Positions 1 to 14,800 of a stretch of 64,000 nt of DNA are shown one piece after another; the stretch's first letter is position 1, and each line of letters begins with the position of its first letter. The position numbers and the translations under genes were made by a program. The stretch is from assembly GCF_047496725.1 (NCBI RefSeq), contig NC_132974.1:10211001-10275000 (forward strand), given 5' to 3'. The stretch comes from Anoplolepis gracilipes (taxonomy: Eukaryota; Arthropoda; Insecta; Hymenoptera; Formicidae). The notes beneath the pieces were generated by a model. The model saw only the letters and a list, made by a program, of their open reading frames with translations, did no database searches and was not told the origin of the DNA.

Positions 1-125
1 GATTATAACGGATGTGAAGATTCTAGACTTATTTTCGTATTGTGATAATGAAATAAAAGCTATTATGTAGTGTTATAATAGTATTACATAAGTATTATTA
101 TTACAATAGTACACGTCTGTTATAG

Positions 126-919
126 GCATAGGAGTGCTTCTGGTGTTAGTGAGTGCAGTAGCATGGCGATTGACCAACCAAGACTACTGTGGTAGCTTCT
201 TTGGTTTCCCAGGTATTCCGGGTAGAATACCTCCTATGAGACCGACACATCCGTATGCCGCTATGCTCTATCCGGAATTCCAATTTAGAACACCACCACC
301 AAGTTACCAGGTGAGATATCGCACCCAAGAAGATAAAATCTCTAAAGAGCCAATCTGAAAAAAGCCAATTCAACAATTTCAATATTCGATTTTAATATCT
401 GGATATTTTTTTCGAATAAATGTATAGTATGAAAATTGATAATCTGGATGTTTTCTAAAAATTAAAAATTGTCACACTTGTGTCACAAATTCAAACACTT
501 AATTTTTCTTTCATCTGAATACATCCTTAATATACAAGCATACACTTGGCGCTCGAGACACTGTAGCATCTCTTGATCTTGAAAATATTTATACAACGTG
601 TAAACTATATATTTTATTACAGGCTAGTATGCAAGAGTATAGACTCCGGTTGTTATTATTGGACCGACTGCAGCCTACAACGTCGCCGCCACCGACTTAC
701 AGATCGAACGCAGGAAGTATCGTGGCTCCTGGTACAACGAGGGAGAGTCGACCACCGAGTTATTGCGCTGAAACAAATGTTACACCGAATACCACTCTAG
801 TACCCTCGAAGAAAGACGTGAATCTCGTTAGAATTGTTCAAACTGAATCCGAGCCAGTTATTCTCAGCGGTGATCAAACACCACCTATAGCTGCTGTTGA
901 AGTACTGGCGCATCTTTAG
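126..919 (+). CDS. 3' end of a membrane protein with three PPxY motifs (partial)
   Basis: Two coding exons, 126-310 and 623-919, are joined by a GT-AG intron in phase 0; the stop is the TAG at 917-919. The 5' part lies outside the window. The first exon opens with a hydrophobic stretch (IGVLLVLVSAVAW), most likely a transmembrane helix or its end. An aromatic and proline-rich segment follows. Three PPxY motifs are visible: PPSY at the end of the first exon, then PPTY and PPSY in the second. PPxY peptides bind WW domains of NEDD4-family ubiquitin ligases, so a cytoplasmic tail acting as a ligase adaptor or as a ubiquitination target is a reasonable inference. I do not recognise the family. WBP1-like, Shisa-like and PMEPA1-like proteins share this layout, but I see no convincing sequence match. 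Confidence 0.72.
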
Positions 920-1460
920 ATTTCGAATGAGAAATCTACACGTATATCACACGTTTCGCCATTTTTACCAAGTCTAAAGCGATTGTGATCATGCATCTGA
1001 AAAATGATGTAATTGTAAATTATGGTCGTGGAAAAAGATGGAAAATACTTTAGACGCCATGTATGCCTTCACACCTCAACTTCCAGGTCGAATGCATAAT
1101 ATGTAGATATTCGTTTATCATAACACAAATCTATGTGCAATTGGATACTCGATGTATGTATATATAGGCCTACATGTAAAACGAAGAAATACTATAATTT
1201 TTAATTAAGGATAATTATATATTTTATATTTATTTATAATACATAACATACAAACGCGTAAGTGTATAGATATAGATAATTATACTTTTATATATATAAA
1301 AGTATAATTATCTGTCAAACTTTAGATCTAATGCTTTGTAAAACAAATGTCAAGTTAATTTAAAATATTACATCTCAATGTATTTTTTAAGAGATATCTA
1401 GCAAAGAAATGTAGTTAGATTTTTTCTTACATACTTATAATTAATTATTTAAATTCAAGT
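920..1460. other. Convergent intergenic / 3' UTR space
   Basis: This gap lies between the stop codons of the PPxY gene (+) and GTF3C5 (-). It is strongly AT-rich and should hold both 3' UTRs. AATAAA on the minus strand (TTTATT at 1229-1234) is a usable poly(A) signal for GTF3C5. A perfect 40-bp palindrome sits at 1274-1313. Confidence 0.5.
1274..1313. repeat. Perfect 40-bp palindrome
   Basis: Two 20-base arms (1274-1293 and 1294-1313) are exact reverse complements with no spacer. The sequence is AT-rich but not a simple TA repeat, because each arm carries CTTT/AAAG and GATAATTA blocks. It lies between two converging transcription units. Confidence 0.9.
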
Positions 1461-4076
1461 CTACAAATCTTCATTAATCACATTTGACTCCAAAGTAGGA
1501 GTAATATTTGCTCGAATTTCTGTAGAATTTGCTTTGCCTTTTTTCATCCTTTTATTAGTTTTCATCGTTTTATTAGTTTTTAATTTAATGCCATGTTTTC
1601 GTCTCCGTGGAAGCGATGTTGGATCTATAATAAAAAAAAGTATATAATTTTATTCTTGCTATATATAATTTTAATGAAGTTGAACAAGTATACGTACGAT
1701 CCTCAGGAATGTTCATCCTCTTTCTCAGAACGGCGCGCACTTGTTTGTTTAAAATTTCTCTGCATTGTACATCAAAACCAGTCGGCAGCCATCCTCTCTT
1801 CTCGTGACATTTTATACCAGGTAAGGGATCAGGAAGCTTTGCTAACATTTCTTGTATTTCTTCTATTAAAACGTCGCAATACTAATAACAAGATAAATAA
1901 AGATAATTTTATTTATTGTATAAAAATCAAATATTTTCGATGCATTATCAATGCTGTGGAGAAAAAAAATTGATAAATACCTGATAAAACATTTGTCGGG
2001 AAGGAGGAACCATGCCTTCTCGGTATATATACACATTTTCATGTAAATGCCGCTCTTTCTTTGGATTTTGTTTCTGACTCAGGTTAGCAGTGAGTACAGC
2101 GGGTTTTTGTTTAGAAACAGGCGCAGATTTATATGGTAATGTGTAATTTGAATAATTTCTTTTGCATCTGACAGTCAAACCTAATCCATCTATAAATCAT
2201 GTATAAAGAAATAATCATTTTTATAGAATATTCTTCTATTGTGCAAAATATTAAATATCTTTATCAATTGAACATGATATGCAACTTACGCATAGCTTTT
2301 AATCTATAATCCAATGTCTGATACTTTCTCGCATTAATATCCTTTCTTGGATCGTAACCAAGTTTCACCCACATGATTCTCCATGGTCCGGTCATAAAAT
2401 AATACGCTACTGACGGCAATAATATCTTCAATTGTTCAGACGTAAATTGCGTCTTATACATGATGGCATTTTTAGACCAGATTGGACGCTCCTCAAAAAG
2501 TTGACGCACTTGTTCCAAGTGCGCATTCTGAAGAAACTTCACTTTCATAGCTGTTTCAATACCTTTTGGTGCTGCGGTGGGCACCTCTAGTGTGGAAAAG
2601 TATATATAATTGGGAAAGCCTGCTTGACACTTTTTGTTTTTACCAATTATATTCTCAGAGTTAGAATCTATTTCAGTTTTTGGTATGTATTGCTGCATAG
2701 TATCCATTCTACTAAATGCAGCTGGTGGCAAAAAATAAGGCACGTCATTCTTCAACCAAGAATAAGGTGGAATGCCTGTTGGATAAATCGAGTTATATAT
2801 GCATTCCAATTTTTTTTCATCTGATTTGCTCTGCGTCATTGGTACATATTGAAAATCGCATAAATCTAAAAGAAAAATAAAATATTAATATGTTAAATAA
2901 GAAAAAAAACTGGAATTGTTATACAAATAATGTTTTACATAATTTATCATAGAAAACATACTGGTAAATTTGAATTCAGTCTCGACTCTTCCTAATATTT
3001 TTAAATGTGGCACCTCATAATCTGTCTTTTGGGAGAAATTTTCATATCTGTTATTGTCAAAAGTAGGCAATATATTCTTTTTTCTTTTTGGCGAGCTTTT
3101 ATCTTCATGTGTACCGTCTAAATTTTTAATATTATCTGGAGTACATTTTTTCTCTACAGTATCTTCAATAGCACTATTTTCACTAGCATTATCTTTGTGG
3201 TTGTCCTCTTTTAACGTATTAGATACACTATTAATCTGCTCATCCTCCAACAAATGAACTGTCTTATTTTCTTTGCTGTCGATATTACAAGATGCAGTAG
3301 CTTTCATATGTGTAGTATCCACATATTTTGATTTTGTAGCCTCTGTCATATGTGCTTGTGTTATTCTATTTTTTTTTATCCGAACTCTGAGTAAAAAACC
3401 AGTTGTACTATGTCTATCTCCACAGGTAGGTTTACTATATCCATCATTGGGTCTGAACCGCAATTCTAATCTTCTATTAGGAGCATCTACAGTCTGTTAA
3501 ATAAATATATGTAACTGAATAACTTAATATAATTAATTTAATGTAATATTTAATTTGTATAACATACGTTAGAAATAGAGCTAACACCACCTAATGTTTC
3601 GATTGCTTTATCAACGTTAACTATGTTACCAGGATACTTAATACATATCAGCTTTTTATCAAAGTTGTGTCCAGAAATTACTGGACCTGTATACTGGCCA
3701 TCCTGTTCATTCGTCTGTATCTGTAATAGAATACTATTCAGCATAAATGTCTTTAATTTAATCTCACCTTAGATTTTGATAAAATACACCCATTAGTTTT
3801 TTTTTGTCACAGATTTGTTTTAATCTTAAATTATACTTTTTATGAATATAAGTAAAACATTTTTTATATAAGAAAACGTGGGATGTTAATGCATTTGTAT
3901 CAAAATCTAAGCTAATTAAAATATTGAATGTTTATCCTTGCATTATTCTCTGGCAATTCGATAAAGGAATCATCGCTATCTATTTCTTGACGATAATCGT
4001 CCACGTTAAAGTCTGGATCCTTGTCATCTTGTTTGTCGAACGTTTCGATGTCACTTGGTTCGCTCGCTTCGCTCAT
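1461..4076 (-). CDS. GTF3C5: General transcription factor 3C polypeptide 5 (TFIIIC63 / Tau95 family)
   Basis: This is a DNA-binding subunit of TFIIIC, which recognises the A box of tRNA genes for RNA polymerase III. Exons on the minus strand are 4076-3942, 3720-3568, 3493-2962, 2865-2290, 2189-1981, 1881-1698 and 1624-1461; phases agree throughout and give about 650 residues (human about 519). Family signatures include LICIKYPGNIVNVDKAIETL, then RRLELRFRPNDGY with a Cys-Gly-Asp-Arg segment, then a C-terminal half with WSKNAIMY and YYFMTGPWRIMWVKLGYDPR. A Ser/Asn/Glu/Lys-rich linker separates the halves, and the C-terminus is Lys/Arg-rich. The exons from 3720 downward are secure. The first exon (acidic, MSEASEPSDIETFD) is less secure because it joins in phase only through a GC donor at 3941-3940. 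The alternative is a start at 3744 inside that intron. Confidence 0.88.
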
Positions 4077-6401
<2,325 letters not shown>

Positions 6402-6817
6402 ATGGATCCCGACCCTGACTATCTGAGAGGAGGCCTAGGAGAGGCATCTTGCACCGACGGAGCACTTCCAGGGTAAGTATTATTATATTTGTACATACAT
6501 TAATAATTCGTGTACAGGAACTAATTCGATTTATTTATTTAAATGATTTTAACACGAGAGACTCTAAAAGAAAAACTCTTCTGTAAATTCTATAAAAGTT
6601 TTTATTTAAAAAATAAGTTTTTTTAGCATTTATAAAATTATTTCATATTTATATATCTGCTTATTATTTTACGCATTGAATATAAAATTTGATGAGACAA
6701 TAATAATTTCTTGAGTATTAATTATTTTAAACGCTACTATAACTTGGATTTTATATTTGTATGTTACAGACAACGTAACTTCAATGTTAACAACTCCGCT
6801 GTTGCGCATCAGTGTCG
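6402..6817 (+). CDS. 5' coding exons, or a two-exon smORF, of unknown function
   Basis: ATG at 6402 opens exon 1 (6402-6472), which ends at a strong GTAAGT donor. Exon 2 (6770-6817) follows a TTACAG acceptor and ends at a strong GTGAGT donor. Joined, they give 39 codons plus two bases: MDPDPDYLRGGLGEASC, then TDGALPGQRNFN, then VNNSAVAHQC. I do not recognise it. If the second donor is used, the protein continues in an exon I could not find, perhaps far downstream. If it is not used, the next codons are CGG TGA, giving a complete 40-residue peptide. Two good splice sites at correct phase and a CpG-rich leader argue for a real transcript. The coding status is uncertain. Confidence 0.45.
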
Positions 6818-7222
6818 GTGAGTAACTAAAAATTTTTTGCTTTATTTTAAATCAACGGATTTGCCTAGGGATTTTTGTAATGATGTAAATTATAGATAAA
6901 TCCGTTGTTTAACCTTTGAATGGCGGGATAGCTACGGATAGCTCTAAGTCAATTTTAAACTTTTTCTATTATATTTTAATTGTAAGATAAAATTTTATAT
7001 TAAATTTTTAATTTATTATTTATAAACTTTTGTTAAAATAGATATACTATTTATAGATAAAAATTGAAGGAAAAAGAAAAATATGTTTAAAATAGAAATA
7101 GATGATATTTATTCTAATATTATACAAGATATATATATAAAACATTTATTTCAAAATATATATTTAATAATATATATTTGATCATATAATATATATTTAA
7201 TAATAATAAAATATGATGAGGC

Positions 7223-7246
7223 TTCTCAAAGTATGCACTTTGAGAA
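7223..7246. other. 10-bp perfect stem-loop
   Basis: Arms 7223-7232 and 7237-7246 (TTCTCAAAGT / ACTTTGAGAA) are exact reverse complements around a 4-base ATGC loop. It lies next to a minus-strand TATAAAAGG (about 7270-7278) and a GC-rich patch at 7284-7322, in otherwise very AT-rich DNA. Confidence 0.6.
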
Positions 7247-9028
7247 ATGTAGCGTTTTTTAATGGGACTGCTCCTTTTATAGGCGGAGAGTTCCACACTC
7301 CCCTACCGGCTGATCGAGGGGTGAATAATGCATTTTCTTCCTAAAAAAACGACTGTTCATGAAATAAACATATAGAACAGTTAGCATCGCGATAAAGAGA
7401 CAGATAATATAATATAATTTAATACAATATAAATATAATTTGTGGAAGAAAAGACTTTCTCTGTCGTTGGCATTATTTGAATTAAGTTCCTTCAAAGTTC
7501 TGACAGCGTTAAAATTGTGTAATACGCAAAAGTGCAACTTTTGATGTATCAAATTATTTGTGATATCTAATTTACGACTACTATAAAAATGAATATAATA
7601 AAAAGGTAACAACAAAAAAATAACATGTATTATTCGTGTTTCTATATATTTTTATTGTGATAATTTATAAAGATACATGTAACACTGAACGTAAAGTAGA
7701 ACGTAGAGTCCATTTAAATCATTAAATGCAGATAACGTAAAATATATATAGATGCAGACGTAAATATATCTTATAATTAATAATTAATAATATAATTAAA
7801 AATAATTTTACGCACATACGAGTTATATGATCTAAAATCAGATAATTTTTTATATTAATTAAACGCAAAAGAGAAGTATGAACATTTTATCACATTTCGT
7901 TCAAGATTGATTTATTCAGAATGTTTAATAAATAAATATTTTTTCTCTTAAACAATAAAATAATTTCAGAAGCTTTTGTTTGTATAGGATAAGTCACCAA
8001 AACCTGATGATTTTCCAAATAAAATAAACAAATAAAATATAACTTAAATATTTATTTCTTGTCGGATAACAATAGAATACAATATAATGTAATACAATAG
8101 AATACAATTTCAGTATACTTGATGTTATTCATTTTTTAAAATTTCAAGAAAAGTTTTACATTTGTCAAATGTTCTCCACATTTATCCTATATTACTTTAA
8201 TCTATCACGCAAAATTTGCATTATTGTTTACACCATGTTGTCTAATATATACATATATAATGGCTGTAATTATTTTCTGTATATTGATCTTCAGTTTGTT
8301 ATTATAAAGAAAAAATTACAATTACATTTCATTTATTTATTTCATTTTGAAAATCGTCAGGTTTCCATGATTCATCTTACATTAGATATAATGAGATATA
8401 TAATAATCATGACTCTAACATATATTATTTGTATAAAATCTAGAAATTTTTTGCTTTCTGAATTTATATATATGTAAGAAAATACCTTATTTGTGTATGA
8501 TTGTGTATGAAATAAGAAAAACTATATTTACTTATTTAATAAATTAAAATTTTAATGCAATTTTTTTATAACTTATTTTAACTTATTATCTTTAATACAA
8601 CTGTATTTAAATTATTTTGAATATAACTGTATTTAATATGAGTCTTTAGAGAGATTTTAATTAAAATTTAATATTATTCTCTCATTCTCTTATAACCACA
8701 TATTTATGTGTTAAATATATTTCTACGAAAATTAACTTGTTTGATTAAAATTAATTTCTTTGAACAAATTTCTTTGTACAAATCTCTTATTTCTTCAATG
8801 TTTAAAATATCGCCACGCGATTTAAAAGAATATAAAATAAACTTATTCTTAAAATTTGAATTTTTCCTTCAGAGATATTATTTTTTTCATTTTTATTTTA
8901 ATATATGTATATGTATTGATATTGTTTTGCATTTTTATATATAAATACTATATTTATACTTATGATATATAGCATCAAATATCAAATTGATTCTTGAAAT
9001 AAAGATTCATTACATAATATATATATAC

Positions 9029-9210
<182 letters not shown>

Positions 9211-11699
9211 AAAATGCAACAATCCATTAACTATGATAAAAATATCATTATAAATTGTTTCAATTAATGAATCGCACAAATCCGCCTGCGGATTGAGTTA
9301 TAAAATAAAATATAAAATATTGAGTTATAAAATAAATTATGTTTAGTCGATTATCTCGATACTCATCAGGTACATCTTCTTCTTGCGCATAATCCTTTAA
9401 GTGATGTTACATTTATTATGATTTTTCTGTTGTTATTATTATTGCCTTATTAATCATAATGTTATTTAACATATAATATTATATATAGTATCTTTCCGAT
9501 AAATATTATTTAATATATATTTTTGTTGTCAAATATAAAGACAAATTAAATCACGTTTTAAATTGAAAAAATAAAGTATAACTTTTTGCTTTTATAAAAA
9601 AATTTCTTTATCTTATTAAATTTTACATTTAACTTGACCGAAATAAATATTTTGATTAACAAAATGCGTATTTAAAAGACATTTTTTGTTAATGGAATAT
9701 CTACAGTCATATTGAAACTTTCTCATTTAATTTTTGGATAATAGAGTTGAAAATTAATTTCTTTATACTTGACAAAAACAATATATATTAAAGTATATGT
9801 ATTTTATAAATTGAATCATATAGATTAAATCGCCTGTAATATGACTATAAGCTAAAGAATATGCTATTAGTTAAGATATAACAAATAGAATAATTCGTAT
9901 TTATATATCTTATCATATAAGATATAAGATATTCTGCATAATATAAATCGTTTCAACCGTTTTGTCATTTAAAATGTAGTACTCAAATATTTTATCTAAT
10001 TTAATTATATTTGGCAATTAATGTATCTACTATATGTGTGTGTTTATATCTCAAAAATATTATTAATTGATAAAATTTATAAAATATTATGTGTTATTTT
10101 TATTATTAATATGTATTTAAATTTTTTCTATTTTATACATGAAATGTAACTAAATATATAATTGAATTCTATAATTGAATATAACACATCAATGTTATAA
10201 TAACAAATATATCATATTACAAATATTACTGATTAATATCATATTTTTAAAATATTTCATAAGACATTAAAAAATATCTAAGAAATATTTTTATTTTCAA
10301 TAGCTTATCATTTGAAAATTATTGACGTATATTTCTTACTATACGTATGTATGTTTAAGAAAAAAAGGGAAATCCCCTTTTTTATTAAAAAAAATTTATT
10401 CTTTATTTAATTTTTCTATTTTAAGGCACGTGCTGTAATATTAATACAAACGAGATACTTATATTTAATATATGTGAAAAAATGAATATATTTTTGAAAA
10501 ATAATAATTTAAAAGGACTTTTCTAGAAATGATATTTATATCGCACAATAGTCTAAGACCAAATAAAGTAATACATTATTGTGTCTACATATATTTTCAT
10601 TTACTATTATAAACCTACTGTATGAACAATTTTCATTCATGTTGTCATAGGTGTGTACGAATCATCTTAGGAACGTATTTTGTTCATTTTATTAGGATGA
10701 AAGAAAGATCATATTAAACATATGTGTGTGTATAGACGGTAAAAAAAAATCAGAATTTATAGAACAGATAATCTTCTTTAGATCGAGAGAAAATGTTTTT
10801 GGTTAGTAACAATATGTCAAAGAATTAAGTTTATCTAAGCAATTTTTGATAAAACAAATGATATGTATATTTCTATTTACACTTAACTTTTATTTAAACT
10901 TAAATAAAAGTTAAAATACTATTGCAATAGCGTACTTCTGTGACTTTTCGAGTCGAAAAGTCCTTCGTCTTTATCTAGCAAACAGTTATCGAGATATCGT
11001 AAGGTAAGAATTGAAAAATTTGGCGGCGCGGCGTATCAATGTAATCTCTCCATCATACATTCGATTCAAGCCTAAAAATGTTTCTTAATATATATTATAC
11101 CATTACTCTTAAAATTAATTTATAAATTATAACAACGTTAACAATATTTACTTTATATATTAGTGTCTAGACTTTTAAGTCTAGGTCATTATATCATATG
11201 TACCTAATAATAAGTCATATGTATATATATAAACATACATACACATTCATACATATAAATCAATGCAAACCGGCAAGACTTAGGTGTCTTTGTGATATAA
11301 TGCGTGCTTGAAATATATTACTTGCGATATTTTATATCACTTTTATATTATAATATCTTACGTAATACAACTGATTTGGACTCTTATTAAGATTCTCTTT
11401 AATAAAATATTGACTAAAAACGAAGTAGCCGTTTATCATACATAGTGTTCAACATAAATCTTATTTTTCAATAGCCAATGATTTCCAACAAATACATCTA
11501 TGTTTGCCAGCTCGCATTGTCTTATATTTTTTTACTTAGAAGTAGACAAGTTTTTCGCATTTTTATTATTTTAAAATCGATCCTTCAGAAATGTCGTCCT
11601 GTTATAGTACACATTCCTGATTATTTGGCTTTTTATATTTAACGGATCTACGTATCTGTTAATCAAATCTTATATTTAATCCTATTTAAATCGTAGGTG

Positions 11700-11705
11700 T
11701 TTATT
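11700..11705 (-). terminator. Candidate poly(A) signal of the AK5-like gene
   Basis: AATAAA on the minus strand about 180 bases past the stop codon at 11886. Other variants occur nearby, so the exact 3' end is a guess. Confidence 0.4.
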
Positions 11706-11885
11706 CTAAGACATCATATTATCAATACACTTGTCACTGAAAGACACGACGCGCGAGCGTAACTGTCAACAAAATTGTCAGTAGAATCGAAAGTTCCAAA
11801 TCCTTTTCGTACAACATTGACAAAAAGTGAAAAAAAAGGTTTCGATGATTAAAAAAAAAAAAAAGATCTCGTAGGCATATTACGC

Positions 11886-14800
11886 TTACATGTGAAGGCT
11901 CTGCTGATAACCTTCGACTTCGTTGTACATTTTCTTGATGGGATCCTTTGGCAAATAATTGTTGACCGCCGGCGCAACTTTATTGTTGCCAATGCCATTG
12001 GCTAGATGCGCTGCACCATTCTGCAGCATATGCACCGTTCCGTTTACAGTGCCATTTTGATAAATGTGACCGTTCTGCTGGATATGTTTCATATTATTCA
12101 ATACGCCGTTAGAGATGGCACCTATTCCTACAAACAGAGAAAAATATATTAGTGTTAAACAAGATATAGTTCACGCTAATAATTGTTATTTATTATTGGA
12201 TTAAATAATTGGATAAAATAATTATTACGTTGTGCTTTTGTAATGAGAAGAATTTGTCATTTGTCAAATAATTTTTTTCACAGTTTGGAGATTTATTTTA
12301 TAGTTTTATATATTAAATAAGTATATAAACATTATTATACCTTGAGCGGTAATTCCATTTATCTTTTTTGTCACGTTGATTCCGTTTCCAATATGATTAG
12401 ACACGCCGTTGACCATCCGGTTGATAACATTGTTAGATATGGCACTTTCAGTTTGATCGGTCACGGCGTGTATTCCGTTTGGGTGTCCTTCGATTGTTTG
12501 TAAATCCGCATCCTGGAAATAGTTTTCCTCCTCTTTGCGACGTGCCCGATGCATCAGCTGATATAACGCAGCGGCAAAATCCTGCTGGACGCTAGGCACA
12601 TCCGTATCTCCATCCACCTATTCGAAAAATAATAATCACATTGTATTTTGTACAAAAAACTTAATCTTATTAATCCGTAAAATAATCGCGAGATTTTGGA
12701 AGTAAATAAAATTTCCTCTGTGACAACGTGACCAGATGTTTAGTGCATCGATGCGGAACGTGTCCAAGAAAGTAATAAAAACTTTAATAAAACGCGTGTT
12801 TATATTTTTATATATTTATTAATATATTTCAACTGCGGAAGAGAGAAAGAGAGAGAGAACATATGTCTTAATTTCTTACAAATTAATATAAATTAATATC
12901 ACAAAATTAAATACTTTTTTCCCATAAAATAAACATTAGAAAATAAAACATAAAAATAAAAATTAAAAAAAAAAATAAAAATAAAAATAAAAAAACATTT
13001 CTCTCCAGGACAATTCGGTCCAATCCGGAGCATTTTCCGGGACAATTTTAATGCGGGACAAAGAGCTCAAATTCGGGACGTCTGGTCACCTTACCCTATG
13101 ATCATAAAAATATTTTTCTGCAGGAATTTAGACAATGCCGTTTTGCGTCAATCGTCATATCGATAAAATGTTACAAAATAAAGATCATTTTAATCTCATT
13201 AAAATCATTACGTACAATTATTAAACGATTGTCGCTGTCGAGCGTTTTCAACATGGGAAGAGACACCTCGCGAAAGAGCTCCAATCTTTTCCTAAATGCA
13301 GAAACACTGTCGTCCAACCTTCCTCTCCCGAGTTGCAACTTGGAGCAGTCGAGCAACACTAATGGAGGTTCTTGTCCAAACTATTAATTATATGATTAGT
13401 TTAAAATTTTTTTATCGTTAACTTAAGCTATATGAATATAATTTACCGTTTTTAAAGTGTGAAATAATGCGAGTAATTTTACCTTGCTTTCGAATTCTTG
13501 CACTTGATTCAAGTCCCTCGGATATCCATCCATGACAATACCATCCGTGTCTCGATTGAGGAGAATCTGTTGCTCTACAAGTTGCATTACGATGTCATGA
13601 GGTACCATTTCACCAGAGACGATAGCGTCGTTCACAACCGTATTCGACGATGCCATCGTTCTTAACAATTCTCCGACACTTATGTGTACCCAGCTTGGCA
13701 TATTGCGGACGGCTTGGGTGCAAAGAGCCGCCTTATTACTTCCCGGTCCACCTAGCATATGATATTACATGCGTCATGTACAGGATAAATCGCATAATGA
13801 ACTTTACGGTTAAAAAAATAATGAAGAAAACAAACATATGTTTAACGAAGCCTTATTTCCTATGATTTCATAATTTTTATAATTTACATCAGATTTTTAC
13901 CTATCACCCAGATAAATGCTGGCAATCCTTTTCTCTGTTTATCACTGGTTCTCAACGGCACATTTACCAGGGGCGGTGTCGTCATAGCTGCTGTGACTTG
14001 TTGCTTCGGTAGCGGTGGACTTGTAATCGATTCTTTTCTCCTTTCCACTTCGACCTAAAAACGATTAGGCAACGAAATGTCAAACCATTAAACAGAATCC
14101 GTCAAAGGATACTGTAAAATTTTAACGTGCACTTACCTCGGCTTCTAGAGATTGAGGTATATCTTGATCACGATTGTCGCCGGTTGACATACCGAGAATT
14201 CTAAGAACGGCATCCCGAAAACTGACGTAGACTTCACTCGGATTACGCTCTCCATTCACCTAATATATATAGAAAATTTTTACATGCATTTATACAAATG
14301 AGATAAAAATATTTGCAAGCATACTTTATATATAAGTCGAAGCTTATATATTATTATCGCTATAAATCATATAAAAAAGAAATTTAGAGCACAATAATTA
14401 ATAATATATTTTTTTTTATTTTACCTCAAGTAACATTCCGCTTTGATCAAAATATTCCGCAACCGGCATGACATTCCTATAAAAATTATGTAACTCCATT
14501 CTAGCCAATCCGATGATTACATGACCGAGTTGAGCACCAAAATCAATTTGTCTTTCCAACACTTCTTGTCTCCACGATACAAGAATGACACCGTTGACGA
14601 TTTTTATCTACAATAATATTATATGTGTATTGATCACCAAATTGCTATATATTTTTTAAAATATTGTACGTAATTTACATTAGGGTAAATATAACATTTT
14701 ATATTAAATTAATTTATATTAAGAAAAACATAGCACTTTTTATTAGATTAATTTATATTAGAGAAAATATATTTTTTATTAAATTAATAAAAATATAAAT

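Noticed and set aside
7277..7615. 112-codon minus-strand frame
   Set aside because: No homology or splice support; composition matches the surrounding non-coding DNA.
8169..8477. 102-codon plus-strand frame
   Set aside because: Ile/Tyr/Phe-rich translation of AT-rich DNA with no motif.
10920..11003. Possible third exon of the 6402 transcript, with AG before and GTAAGA after
   Set aside because: In the required phase it gives four codons then a stop; the link over 4 kb is not supported.
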